64,000 nucleotides of DNA from Citrus sinensis (GCF_022201045.2 NC_068557.1:24777501-24841500), one strand, 5' to 3'. Shown: positions 45,865-59,175, counted from the first letter of the stretch. Program-made: numbers and translations. The notes: generated from the letters alone by a model not told the origin.

Positions 45865-47486
45865 AAACATAGTTACTTCCTCTATTAGAAGGCAATTCAC
45901 CTATGGCCTAGATGTCATTGTGCATAGGCTCTTTCAAGATTTATCTCAGAAGTACGCGACTCTTTTCTACCTGCTAACTTGATGCCAATTAAGCCTAATT
46001 TGAACACAACAAGTCTCAGTGTGTATATATTATGACTATGGGTACCCCCCATGCACATATCTCACGTACACATCAGCTACCCAGACAATTAAGTCAAACC
46101 AAAACTAGAAAATCAGACTTTGATGGGCATGGGCTAGACAATTCACTGTAGACCTACAACTAGCTAGAGACTAGACAATATTAGACACAATATTAGACAC
46201 AATCTGACAAATAAGTGGAACAACCAATAAATCTAACATCTATTGGGACAAACAGCTTGTTTCAATGAAAGAGATTTTGTCAATTTGGTTGTCAGCCAAA
46301 ATTAACATTTGGAACAAGCACAGCGACTCTGTAACCCACCAGCAATGCAAGAAAAGTTTAAGTTGAGACCTCAGATCTACATGAGGCCAACTCTGCTCCT
46401 ACACAACTTATTGGTCCCCCTATGCCTAATTGCATCCTACAGAAACGTTGCCTAATTGGCATCCATATTTAATCTCTTTCATACTCAGTAAACTATCAGA
46501 GTCCAAAGAAACTGATATAAACTTAATCACCACAATTCCCCCTCCAGATCAAAGAAAAGGCAAACATACTGATAACTACAGAGATTTGATTTTTTAAGTA
46601 CGAACTGAAATATATTAAAACAAAATAATAATAATAATAATGAAATGTCTACTTTAAGATAAGAAACTTTTGAGTCCTATGTATCATTTCCATATTTCTA
46701 CAATAACAATCTTAAATATGACTCAAATACAAAAATCTGAAAAAGCAGATAATCCTTACTACTTTCCTTGATAATTTAGTGTTTTATTATTGTACGCTAA
46801 ACCAACATAAATTCCTCAAATCCTGATCCGAAAAACTAACACTTTCAAATCCTCCTGTGATCATGACCAAAGAGCAAGCAAAACCCAGTAATAAATTATA
46901 ATTTAGTAATACACTCAAATCACATAACCACAAATACAATGAACACAGTTCAACAATCTCATCAAACAAAAACATTTAAAAATACTAAAAAGGAAAGCAT
47001 ACCATCTTGAGTAATAAGCGGATAATCCAAAGCACTTAAGGCAATGAACCAATTCCACCCTTTATCAACCTTCAACAGAATAGCAGCCGCACGCAAAACT
47101 GCAGCTACATTACTAGACCCCACAAAATTAACTCTGTCAGGCTTCCCCACAACATCAACATTACCAAAAGCCCTTACCGCCGGCACCGACCTAACCGCCG
47201 CAGCAAGCTTCAATCTCTCGTCATCAGACGCATCGGCTGCAAGATGCAACAGGTACCGATTTCTGGGATGATATAACGCCAAAAGTAACCGAAAGATCCG
47301 ATCTTTGTCTCCTGTGCCGCCCGAAATATAGTAAGCAAAAGCAGGTGGATAGTGAGCCCCGTGATGAATCACCGAAGGAAAAGGCCTAGAAGAAGTGAAA
47401 GTTGAAAAAGAGTAGAGCAAGAGAAGTAGAAGTGATAGTAATGCAGCTGAAAAGAGAGTGAAAAGCCTTCTCTTTTCTGCACCCAT
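43990..47486 (-). CDS. GT14 family glycosyltransferase (core-2/I-branching type, GlcAT14-like)
   Basis: Four exons: 47486-47003, 44892-44817, 44729-44614 and 44504-43990, giving 396 residues. The start at MGAEKRRLFTLF puts a type II signal anchor (FSAALLSLLLLLLYSF) at the N-terminus, so it is a Golgi membrane protein. The Branch domain follows: FAYYISGGTGDKDRIFRLL, the WNWFIALSALDYPL motif, LNFIDHTSDLGWK, SRSFLEFC and the conserved C-terminal GAWC. Plant members transfer glucuronic acid to arabinogalactan-protein sugars; this is known for Arabidopsis GlcAT14A-C and inferred here. Intron 1 is 2.1 kb. Intron 3 (44613-44505) begins GC (ACAG|GCAAAG) and ends AG. Length and location suggest Arabidopsis At1g71070 as the orthologue. 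Confidence 0.93.
44893..47002 (-). other. Intron 1 of the GT14 gene
   Basis: A 2.1-kb intron, GTATGC...TTTCAG read on the minus strand. It contains a compound (GT)n(GA)n microsatellite at 45828-45863 and no coding signal. Confidence 0.85.
45828..45863. repeat. (GT)n(GA)n compound microsatellite
   Basis: About 9 GT units followed by about 9 GA units, inside GT14 intron 1. Confidence 0.95.
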
Positions 47487-49845
47487 TACAAAATTTAACA
47501 ATAAAGTTTTGATTTTTCTTGATTTATCATTAATGGGTATCCCTCATTTGACTTCAAAATTGCAGCTTCCCTCGCTATTTGGGGTTTGCTAACAATTGGG
47601 TATCAACAAAATTGACTTAACTTCTCGTGGGTTCGAATTGAGGATTCTGATTAGGGTCAGAGTTAGGGTTTTCTGTCACAAGCTGAGATTTGAGTTAATA
47701 AAGAAAGACAAGAGTTGAATTTGGGAGATTTGATTTTCAGTTTGGTTTTGATCTGATGAGCAAGCGAGATGAAGACCAAAGCTGTGTGCAAGTTTTACTT
47801 TACTTGCGTTTGTAAACAGTTCTCGGGACGCAGATGCCCACTTCCTTTGTCGGGCGTGTCAGCTACTTCCTAGTTGCATGGACGAGCGTGTGTGTAAGAC
47901 GCGCTTAGTTGGAAGGTGAGGGTTGACGAGGTTTTATGATTTTCAAAGCGATCTGGAACTGTACTGTTTTTGGTCTCTCAGAAAATTTTGCTATTTCCCG
48001 TAAAAAATCTCTCTTTTTTTTTTTGTTTTTCTTATTCTGTTAATTAACCAAGAGATTTTTCTTCTTTTTTGGGTGCAGCCGCTTGGGAATCACGGGTTAG
48101 CTACCAAATTGGATCGATTAATATGATTAATGATGTTATTTTAACTTATTAATGCTTTCAATCTATAATATAATAATGTCTATGTTATTATTTATAAAAT
48201 AATACATCAAAATCATACATTGATCAATTTTTTTTTTTTACTTCCGTGTGTATGAATTAAATTTGAAATGTTTTTTTTTTTTACTTTGCAATTTATATCA
48301 ATTTTTTTTAACACGGTACAATTTAAAAATTTAAAAGTTAAAAACAATCCCATTAACTAATTTTCCCTCCATGTTAATTAAATTAGGAAAGGCAACACAA
48401 TTACACCTATTATGCACACATAATGGCGACTAACTATTAACCACTAAAGATTCGGATCATTAAAAGGAAAACGAAAATTAAAAAAAGAAGTGTAAAGAGG
48501 GAATTAAAGCCTTTTAATTGCACAATAGGTGGTACGCCTGTTGGTTTTCATAAATATTATGTGCCAAATTCGGTCAGACAAATTGCGTTAGATGCAAGTA
48601 GTAAAATCAAAACAAAGATAATTGACCCCCCAAAAAAAGATGAGAATGAGAAAAATAGGCCTCGTGTTTATGACCAGGTCAAAAATGGCGCGTGGGTTTA
48701 CATAAGTCTCCAATTTGTTAATGGTAGGTTCACCATCAATGACCTGAGGCACTTTTTGTCCCTGTCATTTCTGATTCTATGTGGACATAATTTATGTGGC
48801 TTTGTAAACGGTTGATAACCTATACATTTTTCGGTTCCTTTCTTATTGTATAATAAGTTTTCCATTGTCTCGCTTTCGATGAAATTGAAGTTTATAATGT
48901 GATAATGATGTTTACCATGCTAGTGATATAAATAATTAGTGTACGGCTTGTCACTATGACTAAAGCTCATAAATTTTCCTTTAAAAACAAGAATGAGTTT
49001 GACTACGGTTATATTATTGCCGGAGCTTTATGTATCTAGCAAGTAAATGACTTCAATAATTCTAATTGAAAGTTTATTTAATTAATAAAACAAAAACTTA
49101 AAAGCCACTTGTAGTTGGGGTAGTGGGTACATATATTTTTGAGGTTTAAGAAGATATTGTCAAAAAAATATAAATCCGAATATGATTTTATTAATGACAT
49201 CCAAACGAAACAAAACGCCATATGAAAAGGAGGATTGTGCAGCAACACAAGATGGAAGATTTACAGAGTCCGAAGCCATTGTTGGAATGTTATAATTTTT
49301 CAAGCATATGGGCTATGTCTGTGTTATATATCCAACACCATAAAACAATTTTTACCTCCCTTTTCAGCATATCAATATAGATTTTGTAACATTCGCTTTG
49401 GCCTTCCAAATCATTCTCAATGAGTTGCTCACATTTCTTACCTTCCACGTCGAACATGTCTACATACAACTTCCAATCAGATTTTTTAAAACTTGTTTTT
49501 CTTTCTTTTTATTCAATCATACTCAATGGAGCTTCTCACGAAAGAAAAAGAAAGAAGGAAAAAGAACTTACAAACAAATTAGAAAACATAATAATAATAA
49601 TAAAAAAAACCCCATCAGATAATTGTTAAAGGTTTTGCACTCACCAATTCTACAACATCTCCCTCCACAGGAAAAAATAATAATAATAAAATAAACAAAA
49701 TACCCTCCCCTGAAAGTGGGATGACTTATTTGGCTTTGTATGCCAGGCACGACGTATAAATATGAAATATTCACTATATATGGTTTCTCTTGGTTCTCTT
49801 GGAGTGTTGTGTACCTGCGTATCATTTGCAAGTTCGTTCAACTTC
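47487..49845. other. Spacer between GT14 and EAF genes
   Basis: 47487-47800 is probably the GT14 leader and promoter. The rest is AT-rich with poly-T tracts. An 84-codon frame at 48561-48815 (+) has no family resemblance and I do not call it. 49560-49630 and 49674-49700 contain AAT trinucleotide runs. Confidence 0.5.
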
Positions 49846-52800
49846 TCAATCCGACTCAACTGAGTCTTCATCACTGCCTTCGCTGTCACTGCTGCTACTG
49901 CTCCCGCTAGCACTTGCGCTCCCACTGCTTCCGCTCCCACTGCTACTGCTAGAGCTGGATGACTGCTCATCCTTCTCTGCTGCATGCACCTGTGCTCTAA
50001 GGGCTTCTGCTGCATTTGGCCCCTTGTTTGCTTCATCACCACTGTCATCTACGTCAGCAATCTCATCATCAGAGTCGTTTCGGGGTATACTGATGTCAAA
50101 CCCACCATCAGCCTTTCGTTCAGCAGCATTGTCTTCATCAGGTGATACAGCACCAAAAATGTCATCAATATCTATATCTTGATGTTCATCAGCATCATCA
50201 TTTTTTGGGTCTGGTGAGCTAATGGTCAAATTTGGTTGCTCAAACGGATCAACAATTCCCTTAACAGTGGCAGCAGGCTTTGCACCTGTCATGTGATTAT
50301 TATATTTATTATAAATTCAACAATACAATAGTTGCTAAGGAACTAATCCACCAAAGTACAATCATCCCCCCAAAAAAAAAAAACTCATTATGAGTATCAC
50401 CAAATCATACAGCTTTTCTCCCAAAACAAGAAAATGCATATGGGGTAAGGAAAGTTAAAAAATAATAAATAATAAACATAAAAAGATTTGAGTATGTTAT
50501 CCAATTGCAGATAATCAAGTTTGACATATCTCATTCCACATGATAACGTGGCCAGGCAATGGTTTAGCTTATTTATTTGTGTGAGTAGAGTACTGGCTTC
50601 ACATGGAAATGCAGGTTACTAGGTTCCAATTACAGAAAACAAATAGGCACATTGCTAAATAGTACTGTGACCTGACTATGTGTTACAGTTTTTTTGCACT
50701 TTGATGCCATATATGCATGCTTCTTTTTATGGCTTAAGATTTTATGCTTACATTCAAAATCGAAGTGCATATAAAGCACCATAGTGGAGTGAGAAGCTAC
50801 CTCCTGAGAACTAAGGCTTAATGAATTTATACTTGGATTTGAATTTGGTCCAGGTTTATAAAAACTCAGCTCCATGTTTAGATGCACACAATGCAGTAAG
50901 AAAAGCACCAATTGCCAGATTTTGTATATCTACAGTAGGATGCTTGCTGAGGAAAGGATCGAGAGAGAAGAAAAAAGAGAAAAAGAAGACGATATCTTTG
51001 ATTTTAAGTTTTAAGAGATCAAATTATCTTCAACAGAACTTGAATGGATGAGAAAACCAGTAAGGCATCTCCTATGAAGTCATGAAACCAACAGTTCTGC
51101 GGACCTGGTTAATATTAGGTCAAAACATAGGAAACTGGATGACAGGTAAAAAACAGATGAAAGAGACATGAACCAACAGCAACATGTTAAAATAATGAAA
51201 ATCACATCTAAGTATTGAAAGATGGTGTTCTGAAGCAGATTTAAAAGCAGTGCACAAGATGGCAAGAAGAGAAAGCAATTTCTGCTTTTGACAATCTTTT
51301 CACTTTTAATGAAATTATGCATGAAGACTTCTAATGCAGCATATTTCATTGCTAGTCATATGTTGCATCTTTTGGAACTTGAAATAATGCCAGAAAACTT
51401 TCAGCAGTAATTTATTTTTCCCAATGAGAAGGTCAGTACGGGAGCCGCAGAAGCAAATTAAACAAACCTGAATTCTCCAGATGGCCAATATCAATTCTTT
51501 CCACCTGAACCTGTTCAAAACCAGAGCAAGATAAGGCTTAAAATGTGAAAAGAAAAGAATCGTGTCAATACAGGTATCCTTTTCTATATAGAATTAGAAC
51601 AGAGAACACAGTAGGAAACACAATCCTCAAGCTTGGAATATGATTCTGTGCAAGCAATACACAAGTTATCAGTACACGTAATCAAAGTAAGGAAGAAAAC
51701 ACAAAGATTCATAGATGTACAAATATATCATATATATTGGGTCATTGCCATCATTACTCAATACACTATATAATATCCACATTATGTAAACACACAAGAA
51801 ACAGGAATATATCTTATCTCAATCTTATCTCAATCACGGGCAAGACATACTACAGCTGTCAGTTCAACCAATTAAAGGATTGACGCATGCTGTGCCATTT
51901 TAACTCTTATTCAATTAAGACAGTACTTATTGTGTAGCTGATCATAATACCTTACTCTCTTACGACCAAATCAATGAAAAAGCTCATCCTTGAAGTTCCA
52001 ACCTGGAGGGTGATTTTTCGAAATTAATGCAATAGCTTTTGGTCACCATTCAAAAAGATGAACCAACACTGAAACTTTTGGACATTAGATACAGCAAAAA
52101 GAACAACTCATAGCCTGTTTTTAAAATCCAATTCACCATCCTAAATTTTCTTCATAAGCAACAATTAATGCCAAAAGAAATCAACTACTAATAGGAGCTC
52201 ACCGGCACAGCAGGAATTGTGCTTTTACCCACTTGAACTGGTTTCGAACCCTTTCCAACTGGAGATAATTTTGGTTCCAATACTGCCCCAAGCTGAGCAG
52301 CAGTAACAGCAGAAGTAGATTCCCCAGGCTGTCGAACATGACGGAGCTGCTTCACGGCTCGGTGAAGTCGCTCCAACCGGAATGTTTGACCATCAAAAAA
52401 CAACACGGCATCATTTTCTTTGTAGTCCTCACTACTTCCCTCAAATGTCACTTTGGGTTTCCCTATTTGATTGTTTTGAAACTCCACAGAAACTCTATTG
52501 TCCTTTTTCTTGTGCAAGCTTCCAGGCTTAGTCTTATCAATTGAAGCCGGCTTAAATTCATCTACAACAACGCCCGAATTCAAAACAAAATTGGATTATA
52601 AGAATCAATAAAATCAACTCCAATTCGATAAAATCTATAGCTCAATGGTTCCTAATTTTTTTTTTAAATTACTTTTCATTCGATTTGAAAAGGATAAACC
52701 AAAACTGAGTTGCTAACAATGAGCAAATTGATCCACAAGAATAAAAAAATTTAAAAATAAATTTAACGTCACTGTTTGGCAGCTATTTTCTCAGCAACCA

Positions 52801-53306
52801 AACACACCATTCGTGGTCCTTTTTCGTAATTTATAAAGAAAAAAAAAAGGTTTTCAATTCCAATCTAATAAATTTGAAAAACTGATAGAAAAAGAAGTCC
52901 TAATTTAATCATAGTTGAACTTTTACTTGTTATTTGATTGCAAAAACAATTTACCAAAAAGAAAAGTCAAAATGTTAATGAACTGATCTGCAGCAATGCC
53001 AAAACAAAACAAAACAAACTCGTTCACAACAATAAACATAGTCGAAATTCGTAAACTCATTGATATATCTGAAACTCTGTTTGTTTAGTTGTTTCGAAAA
53101 GCACTTTTCAGTACCAAACAGACCATTATCGATCCTTTTCTCCCATTTTTCTTCTCCCACAAAACGAAAGAGAAAAGTTTTAACTTACATCGTAGAGTGC
53201 AGTATTTATTTGATGAATCCTCCTTGAATGAGGAACCGAGAGTCAGATTGTACCAGCGATCGGGCTCGGGCCCCGTCTTCGGCTCCTCCTTGGAGTTGTT
53301 CGCCAT
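49846..53306 (-). CDS. ELL-associated factor (EAF) family transcription elongation protein
   Basis: Four exons: 53306-53189, 52561-52203, 51510-51468 and 50285-49846, giving 319 residues. All introns have GT-AG ends and phases join cleanly. Residues about 15-120 form the EAF N-terminal domain, with WYNLTLGSSF, YCTLRYEFKPASID and the closing block FDGQTFRLERLHRAVKQLRH. The rest is low complexity: an acidic stretch (HQDIDIDDIFG) and a C-terminal Ser/Gly/Asp run ending EDSVESD. In animals EAF partners ELL and stimulates RNA polymerase II elongation. Plants have the EAF domain, but its partner here is inferred. It is nuclear by family. Arabidopsis At1g71080 is the probable orthologue. Confidence 0.92.
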
Positions 53307-55140
53307 TTGCGATAAAGATCAGGAGATTGTTGGAAAAGAAGAGAAGAGCATTAGGGCCCCACCTGCACCTTGTGCTGCTGACATGGCAAGATGTAATTGG
53401 ATGTTACTCCAACTTAGTAACTGGAGGGAGGGACGTATCGACTGCAGGGTGTTTTGTGAGGAAGATGAATTTGGAATCTGAGTTCGGTGTGGGAGAGTGT
53501 AGGATATTAAGTTGCGGATGGTGTAAGCTTGTGCCACTTGGAGAGGGGGCCCCAGTCGATGGGGTGATTGTGTGACGTGGATTTGAATGATTCAAAGAAA
53601 GTTGTGACAAGTCTGAGGAGGCATATATCGAATAGATGCTCAGACGCCACTGAATACCTGAAGCACTGAACGGGGCGGGGCGCGGCGCGCACGTGCACTC
53701 AAGGACTTACAGCCATCTGGTCGAGTTCATGGTTCATTCTTCGAGTTATTCGAATGGCGGTGGCTAAGCTGTAATTTACTTAGGGGGAATTGCGTGGGAT
53801 ATACTCTATTTCTTTCAAAATACTCAATATATACTTAAAATTATAACACTCTTAAATTTAACACATATATACTCTAAAAAAACTAAAAAAAGTATAAAAA
53901 TAACTACAACTAAATCCTCATAAAACTAAACCCAACTCTTAAAAGTCGGATAAATAGTCGAGAATACTCGACTTCAACCAAACCATACACAATTAGTAAT
54001 TCAACATAAATTCTTGACTTTTTCATGTTAGTCGGGTAAATAGTTAAGAATACTCGACTTCAATTGAAAAAAAAATTATCTGAAATTTTTTTGATTTTTT
54101 GAAGTAAGTCGAGTAAAGAGTCGAGAATATCTTACTTTAATTTAACTTACCCAATATCCATTCAGCAAAAATTTTCGATTTTTCATTGAAGTTCAATAAT
54201 TGGTTGAGAATACTCGACTCAAATTGAAATGAAAATTTTTCTTTTAATTAAGTCAGGTAAAAAGTCAAATATACTCGACTTTGGTTGTGTTATTATGTAG
54301 AAGTCATAAGAGAGGAAGTAAACGTAAATATATGATTTTTTAAAGTTATTTTTGACTTTTTACACTTTTACGAGGTATATGTATATAATGGAGTATAGAT
54401 TTGGTATTTAAGAACAAATGGATCATATTTAAATAAAAAACCCATTCACTTACAGTGGAGTAAGAATTTTTAACTACAAATGTAAAGTGGTAAATAGTAA
54501 AAAAAATTATTATTTATTATTTATCACTTTGCTTATGTAGTTAAAATTCGTACTTTACCGTAGGTAAACTCCAACACAGTCAAACCCTATTCAAATTCGT
54601 TGTTGTTTGTTTTTCGTGGACTGTGGTATTATAGTAATAACACTAAACATTATCTTATTGTTATCAATTTTTTTTAATAGTAATAGAATAAGAATTTAAA
54701 AAAAAAATTCTCAGTAAATAAGATCGTTTTTCTGTACCCTTATCAATGAAAAAAAAAAAAAAGTAATAGCATAAAACATTAGGTTGCCGAATTTATAATA
54801 TTGTAATATCATAAAACCATGTCAAATTTATGATATTGAATATCAAGCTAATTATATTTTACCAATGGCTATTTAGGCCTTGGTTAAGTTGGAGGATTTG
54901 TTTTCTCGACAAAATTGAGATTATAAATTCGAATTCTTTTAAAGACTCGAAAGAATTTTTGTTTCCATAACGTAAATAGATGAAAATACGAATTTTATAG
55001 CTAGCGTCTTTGTCAATTTCAATAGCCATATAAGTTTTTTTTTTCTTTTTTGCAATGGAATATAAGATTTTAAACTTCGTTTCTTGTGCAAGTGCCATTT
55101 AGTGGCTTCTTAAATCTATCCAAATAAGAAGGATTTAAAA
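53307..55140. other. Intergenic, EAF promoter and repeats
   Basis: 53307-53760 is the GC-richer EAF upstream region. Open frames on the plus strand here overlap EAF exon 1 and are shadows. 53790-54480 contains an array of palindromic units, described separately. Beyond that the DNA is AT-rich and I see no gene. Confidence 0.5.
53940..54290 (+). repeat. Array of five palindromic AGTCGAG...CTCGACT units
   Basis: Units lie at about 53943-53974, 54030-54060, 54104-54140, 54185-54221 and 54247-54283, spaced 65-90 bp. The clearest reads AGTCGAGAATACTCGACT, a 7-bp inverted repeat around AATA. Each is preceded by a related AAGTCGG(G)TAAA phrase. The copies are diverged. It does not match any transposon terminus I recognise. 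Confidence 0.75.
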
Positions 55141-55149
55141 AAAAAGAAA

Positions 55150-55271
55150 GGGATATTATCAATTTACTACCAAAGTTTTACTGACATATCATGTCAGTAC
55201 CAAGGTTTGCCGAAAAGTGCATTTTACTACCAAAGGTTTGCGCGGTTATCATTTTACTACCAATCCATTAA
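55150..55271 (+). repeat. Left terminal inverted repeat of the MULE
   Basis: Starts GGGATATTATCAA. Contains TTTACTACCAA three times (55163, about 55223, about 55253) and a short palindrome CTGACAT-ATC-ATGTCAG at 55181-55197. The mate is 60577-60698. Confidence 0.95.
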
Positions 55272-55906
55272 CAACGTTAAAAAATTACTGATGTGTTGCT
55301 GATGTAATAAGGGCATAAAAGCCATTTCCGAAAATAAGGGCATTAATGAAATTTTGAGTTGAAGCAAAACACAGCGTTTTGACAGAATATTTAAGCTAAA
55401 CCCCCTCTCTCATTCTGAAACCTTCGTCTCCGATCTCTCTTCATCGCTGCTGAGTGACGATCAACTTCACTGTGAAACCTCCGTCTCCGATCTGTCTCCC
55501 TGGCAACTGAGTGACGGCCGACTCCACTAGTGAGTTGCTGGATCTGCCTTTTTATTCACTTATTGTTCATTAATTTTTTTGTTAATTAAATTGTTTTTGT
55601 TTTTTGTTGTGAATAATACTTGAATTTCATAGATTATAATATTAATTTTGTAGCATAATTTTTTGTTAATGTGTTCTTTGTCGTTGTCCATGGTACTGAC
55701 ATTATAATTTTGTTAATTTTTTGTTAATTCTGTTATTGTTGTAGATCTAGGTTTGAGAATTTTTCCTTATTTATTGTGGATCTTGTTACCAGTATAAGAA
55801 TTTCTGTTATTGTTTGCTTGTTATAATTAAGTTGTGAATTGTGTTATGTTCATATTACTAGAATTAACGTTACTAATTTTTGTTCACTGGTTGCTTTTTG
55901 CAGATC

Positions 55907-58900
55907 ATGTTACCAATACAACTACATATAATCTACAAAGGCAAGAACCATTGTAAAGGGTTGATTGAACCAGATGAATGCAGTCTGCTGCAGCTGAAGA
56001 ATGAGGTGGTGAAGATTACAAGTGAAGACGGGTTAACCACTCCTGAAAGTGTGCAATTACTTGTCACCAGCCCAAGGAATAATGTGGAAGTTATTGTAGA
56101 TACTGATGCAATGTTGCGGATTATGTTCACGGCACATGACTCATTACAAGTGCCAATATTTAAAGTCAGTGTGTTGCCAACCCTACGTCCTGATTTAGAA
56201 CTTGGTGGAGTGATACAATCCCTGCTACATGCCTTAGGAGTTCAGCTATCTGCAGAGCAAGTTGCATGGGTAAATGAAAGTGGAAATGAACCATTATCTA
56301 GGCCTGGAGGCATTCATGGGCCACAAACAAACCTTGCTGAGAATGTTGGGTGTGAGACTGATGCTAATGAAGATGAATCACCTTCCAAGAGTGAAGGCAG
56401 AGATGTTAGGAATGAGAATGTTCAGCAGAATGTTGATGACAATGACGATGATGATTGGTTGTCAGATTTTGAGAAGGAATTTGCTGCTGATGGTAGTCGT
56501 ATAAATCACCAAAACATAGCTGAGGATGCAGGAGTTATGGATGATGGGGGAGCTAGCTCTGATGATGAATCAATTGATGCAGATCCTCAATTTTTGGCGA
56601 ATACATCTGACTCAGATTTTGATTTGGGCACTACTCAATTGAAAGATTATATTGAAGTGCATATGTATAAGCCAAGGCATGATGGTAAGCATAGGCTGAG
56701 GTTAGGAGACGTGTTTGATGATGTTGACCACTTTAGGAAGGTGTTGGGTGAAGTGATGGTGGATAAAAGCTTTGAAATTACAAAGGTGTACAATGACCGT
56801 AGGAGATTTTACGGTAAATGCAAGACTGATGGCTGTCCATGGTATGTGGTGGGAGGTAAAATCAGGGGTAAGGGTGGATTTGTAATTAAAGAGTTGCAGA
56901 ATAAGCATGATTGCAGACAGACCGAAATGTCAGTGAATGTGACCAGCAAATGGATAGCAGAGAAAATAAAGAGCAAAGTCGCTGTGGATCCCCATGTGAA
57001 GATTTCTGTTCTTCACGAGTTTATGCAATAGACATTTGGTGTGAGGATAGGGAATTTGAAGCTATATAGAGCTAGAGAAAGGGCAAGGACAGACATTCAT
57101 GGAGACCATGCAAGGGGCTATGAGGATCTCTTTCAATATGCTGCAGTGATTCTGAAGTATGATCCAGGTGCAATTTGCAAAGTACTTTGCGATACAGTAA
57201 CTAGGCTAGAAAAAGTGTTATTTCAGAGATTTTTTATGGCATTTCCAGCCCAAAGAAATGCGCTTCATAATGGTTGTAGGCCATACATTGGGTTAGACGG
57301 ATGTCATTTGAAATCAAAGTATGGTGGAGTTCTATTAGCTGCTGTAAGTATGGATGCTAATAATGGAATGGTTCCATTAGCAATAGCAGTGTGTGAGATA
57401 GAGAACACTGAAACTTGGACATGGTTTTTAGAAATTCTGCATTCGTATTTCGATAATGGATCAGATCAGATCACCTTTTGCAGCGATAGGCAAAAGGGTT
57501 TGTTGGGAGCAATTAGGAATACATGGCCTACTGCATTTCATAGGCCATGTGCTAGACATATATATTCTAACTTCTCTAAAGATCATCCTGGAGTTACTTT
57601 GAGGAATCTGTTTTGGAGAGCTGTCAGTAGCACTAATAAGTTTGACCATGCAGCTGCAATGGAAAAGTTGAAAAATGAGAAGTTAGAGGCATGGCAGTGG
57701 TTGGAGAGAGAACTTGTTGGGTTTACTTGGTCAAGATATGAGTATGACAATAATTGCAAAGTAGATCGCACAAGTAATAACACTTCGGAGTGCTTCAACA
57801 GCTGGATCTTACCCCATAGAGAGAAGCCTTGCCTGACTATGCTTGAAGAAATTCGATGCATGTTTATGACACTATTCACAAAAAGAAGAAAAGAAGCACA
57901 ATCTTGGTCCAATATTCCACCTCGAGTGAAAAAGGAATTAGATGATGCTTATGAGACCGGAAGCAAGATGACTGCAATGGCTTCTGGTGATCTTCACTTT
58001 CAGGTATAAATCTGAAATATTTTTGTTTTCAAATATATTTTTATATAGCTGAACTGTGAGTATATCAAGTTTAAAGTAAAACACATATTTATAATTGCTT
58101 GAAATTACAATCTGAATTCACTTGTAGTAGAGAAAGAGTTATATGTATAATATATGTTTTTTTTTAAATTCTATTGCTCTCAGGTTAAAGACAAGAGTTA
58201 TTATCCAGCGAGGAGGTTCATTGTTGATCTGGTGAGCAGGTCCTGCGACTGTGGTCATTGGGAACTATCCGGACTCCCATGTGCTCATGCTATGGCTGCA
58301 ATTAGTCATGCAAGACACACAACAGAAGAGTACCTGCCAAAATACTTCACGAAACAAGCATATTTGAACACTTATTCTGTGATGTTTAAACCAATTCCTG
58401 ATAAAGTTACTTGGGAACCGTGTGATAGACCAAAACTTTCTCCGCCTGAGATTACTAAGAAGATTGGAAGGCCGAAAAAGTCAAGGAAGAGGGCAGCCAC
58501 TGAGCCAGTGAAAAAAAACAGATCATTCTATGTATGCTGCTCCTTTTGTGGTGGGATGAACCACAATGTCCGAAAGTGCACATTGAGGCCATTAATAGCA
58601 AGGCAAATAAGAGCTCAGAATCAGGTATCAATGTATTACTTTTTTAATTATTTTTGTGTATACCAAGCTTAATTCTTTATTAATTTTTGTTGAATATGTA
58701 ATTTTAAATAGGGTCTCAGTGGGCCGGGAGAAAGTTCTAATACAGGAACTACTTCGAAGAGAAGAAAAAGAATGGTAAATGTTGGTTTGAATATGGAATA
58801 ATTTTTAGTTTGTTGTAGTTTTGCATAATTTTTTTTATATTTATATATTTCAATTTAAATAGGTTATGAGTAGTCCAGACGAGAGGTTTACGCATAGTAG

Positions 58901-59175
58901 GGGAAGAAGAGGTAACAGGGGTCGAGGTAGCAGCGTAAGAGGAGGTAACAGGGGTCAAGGTAGCAGAGTAAGAGGAGGTGACAGAGGAAGAGGAATGCCA
59001 TCTAGAGGTAGAGGTCGAGGTAGTAGAGCAAGAAGAGGTAATGTGGTGTTTTTTGATATTGTTATAATTTTCTGAATGCTTCATAGATACTGAAGTTATA
59101 TATATATATATATATATTTGTGCAGGCCGATATGAAGCTGACAATCTTTCTCCAAATCCAACTCAAGGCTCATAA
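55907..59175 (+). pseudogene. MURA transposase gene of the MULE, one in-frame TAG
   Basis: Five coding exons: 55907-58003, 58184-58624, 58712-58774, 58863-59037 and 59126-59175, 942 codons in one phase. The ATG directly follows a splice acceptor (TTTTTGCAG|ATC), so a leader intron is likely. Domains: an N-terminal region of ~100 residues, acidic linker, MuDR DNA-binding domain (around LGDVFDDVDHF, about 265-345), and MULE transposase domain with catalytic aspartates in GLDGCHLK (about 464) and CSDRQKG (about 524). These are followed by a SWIM zinc finger CDCGHWELSGLPCAHA (about 719-735), a basic GRPKKS, a zinc knuckle CSFCGGMNHNVRKC (about 819) and an Arg/Gly-rich tail. Codon 375 is TAG (57029-57031), just before the transposase domain. 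Reading continues in the same frame, so a single point change disables it. Confidence 0.9.

Noticed and set aside
48561..48815. 84-codon plus-strand frame
   Set aside because: No family motif, no splice partners, in AT-rich DNA; likely chance.
53089..53575. Plus-strand frames of 115-130 codons near the EAF start
   Set aside because: They overlap EAF exon 1 and its leader on the opposite strand and show no domain.
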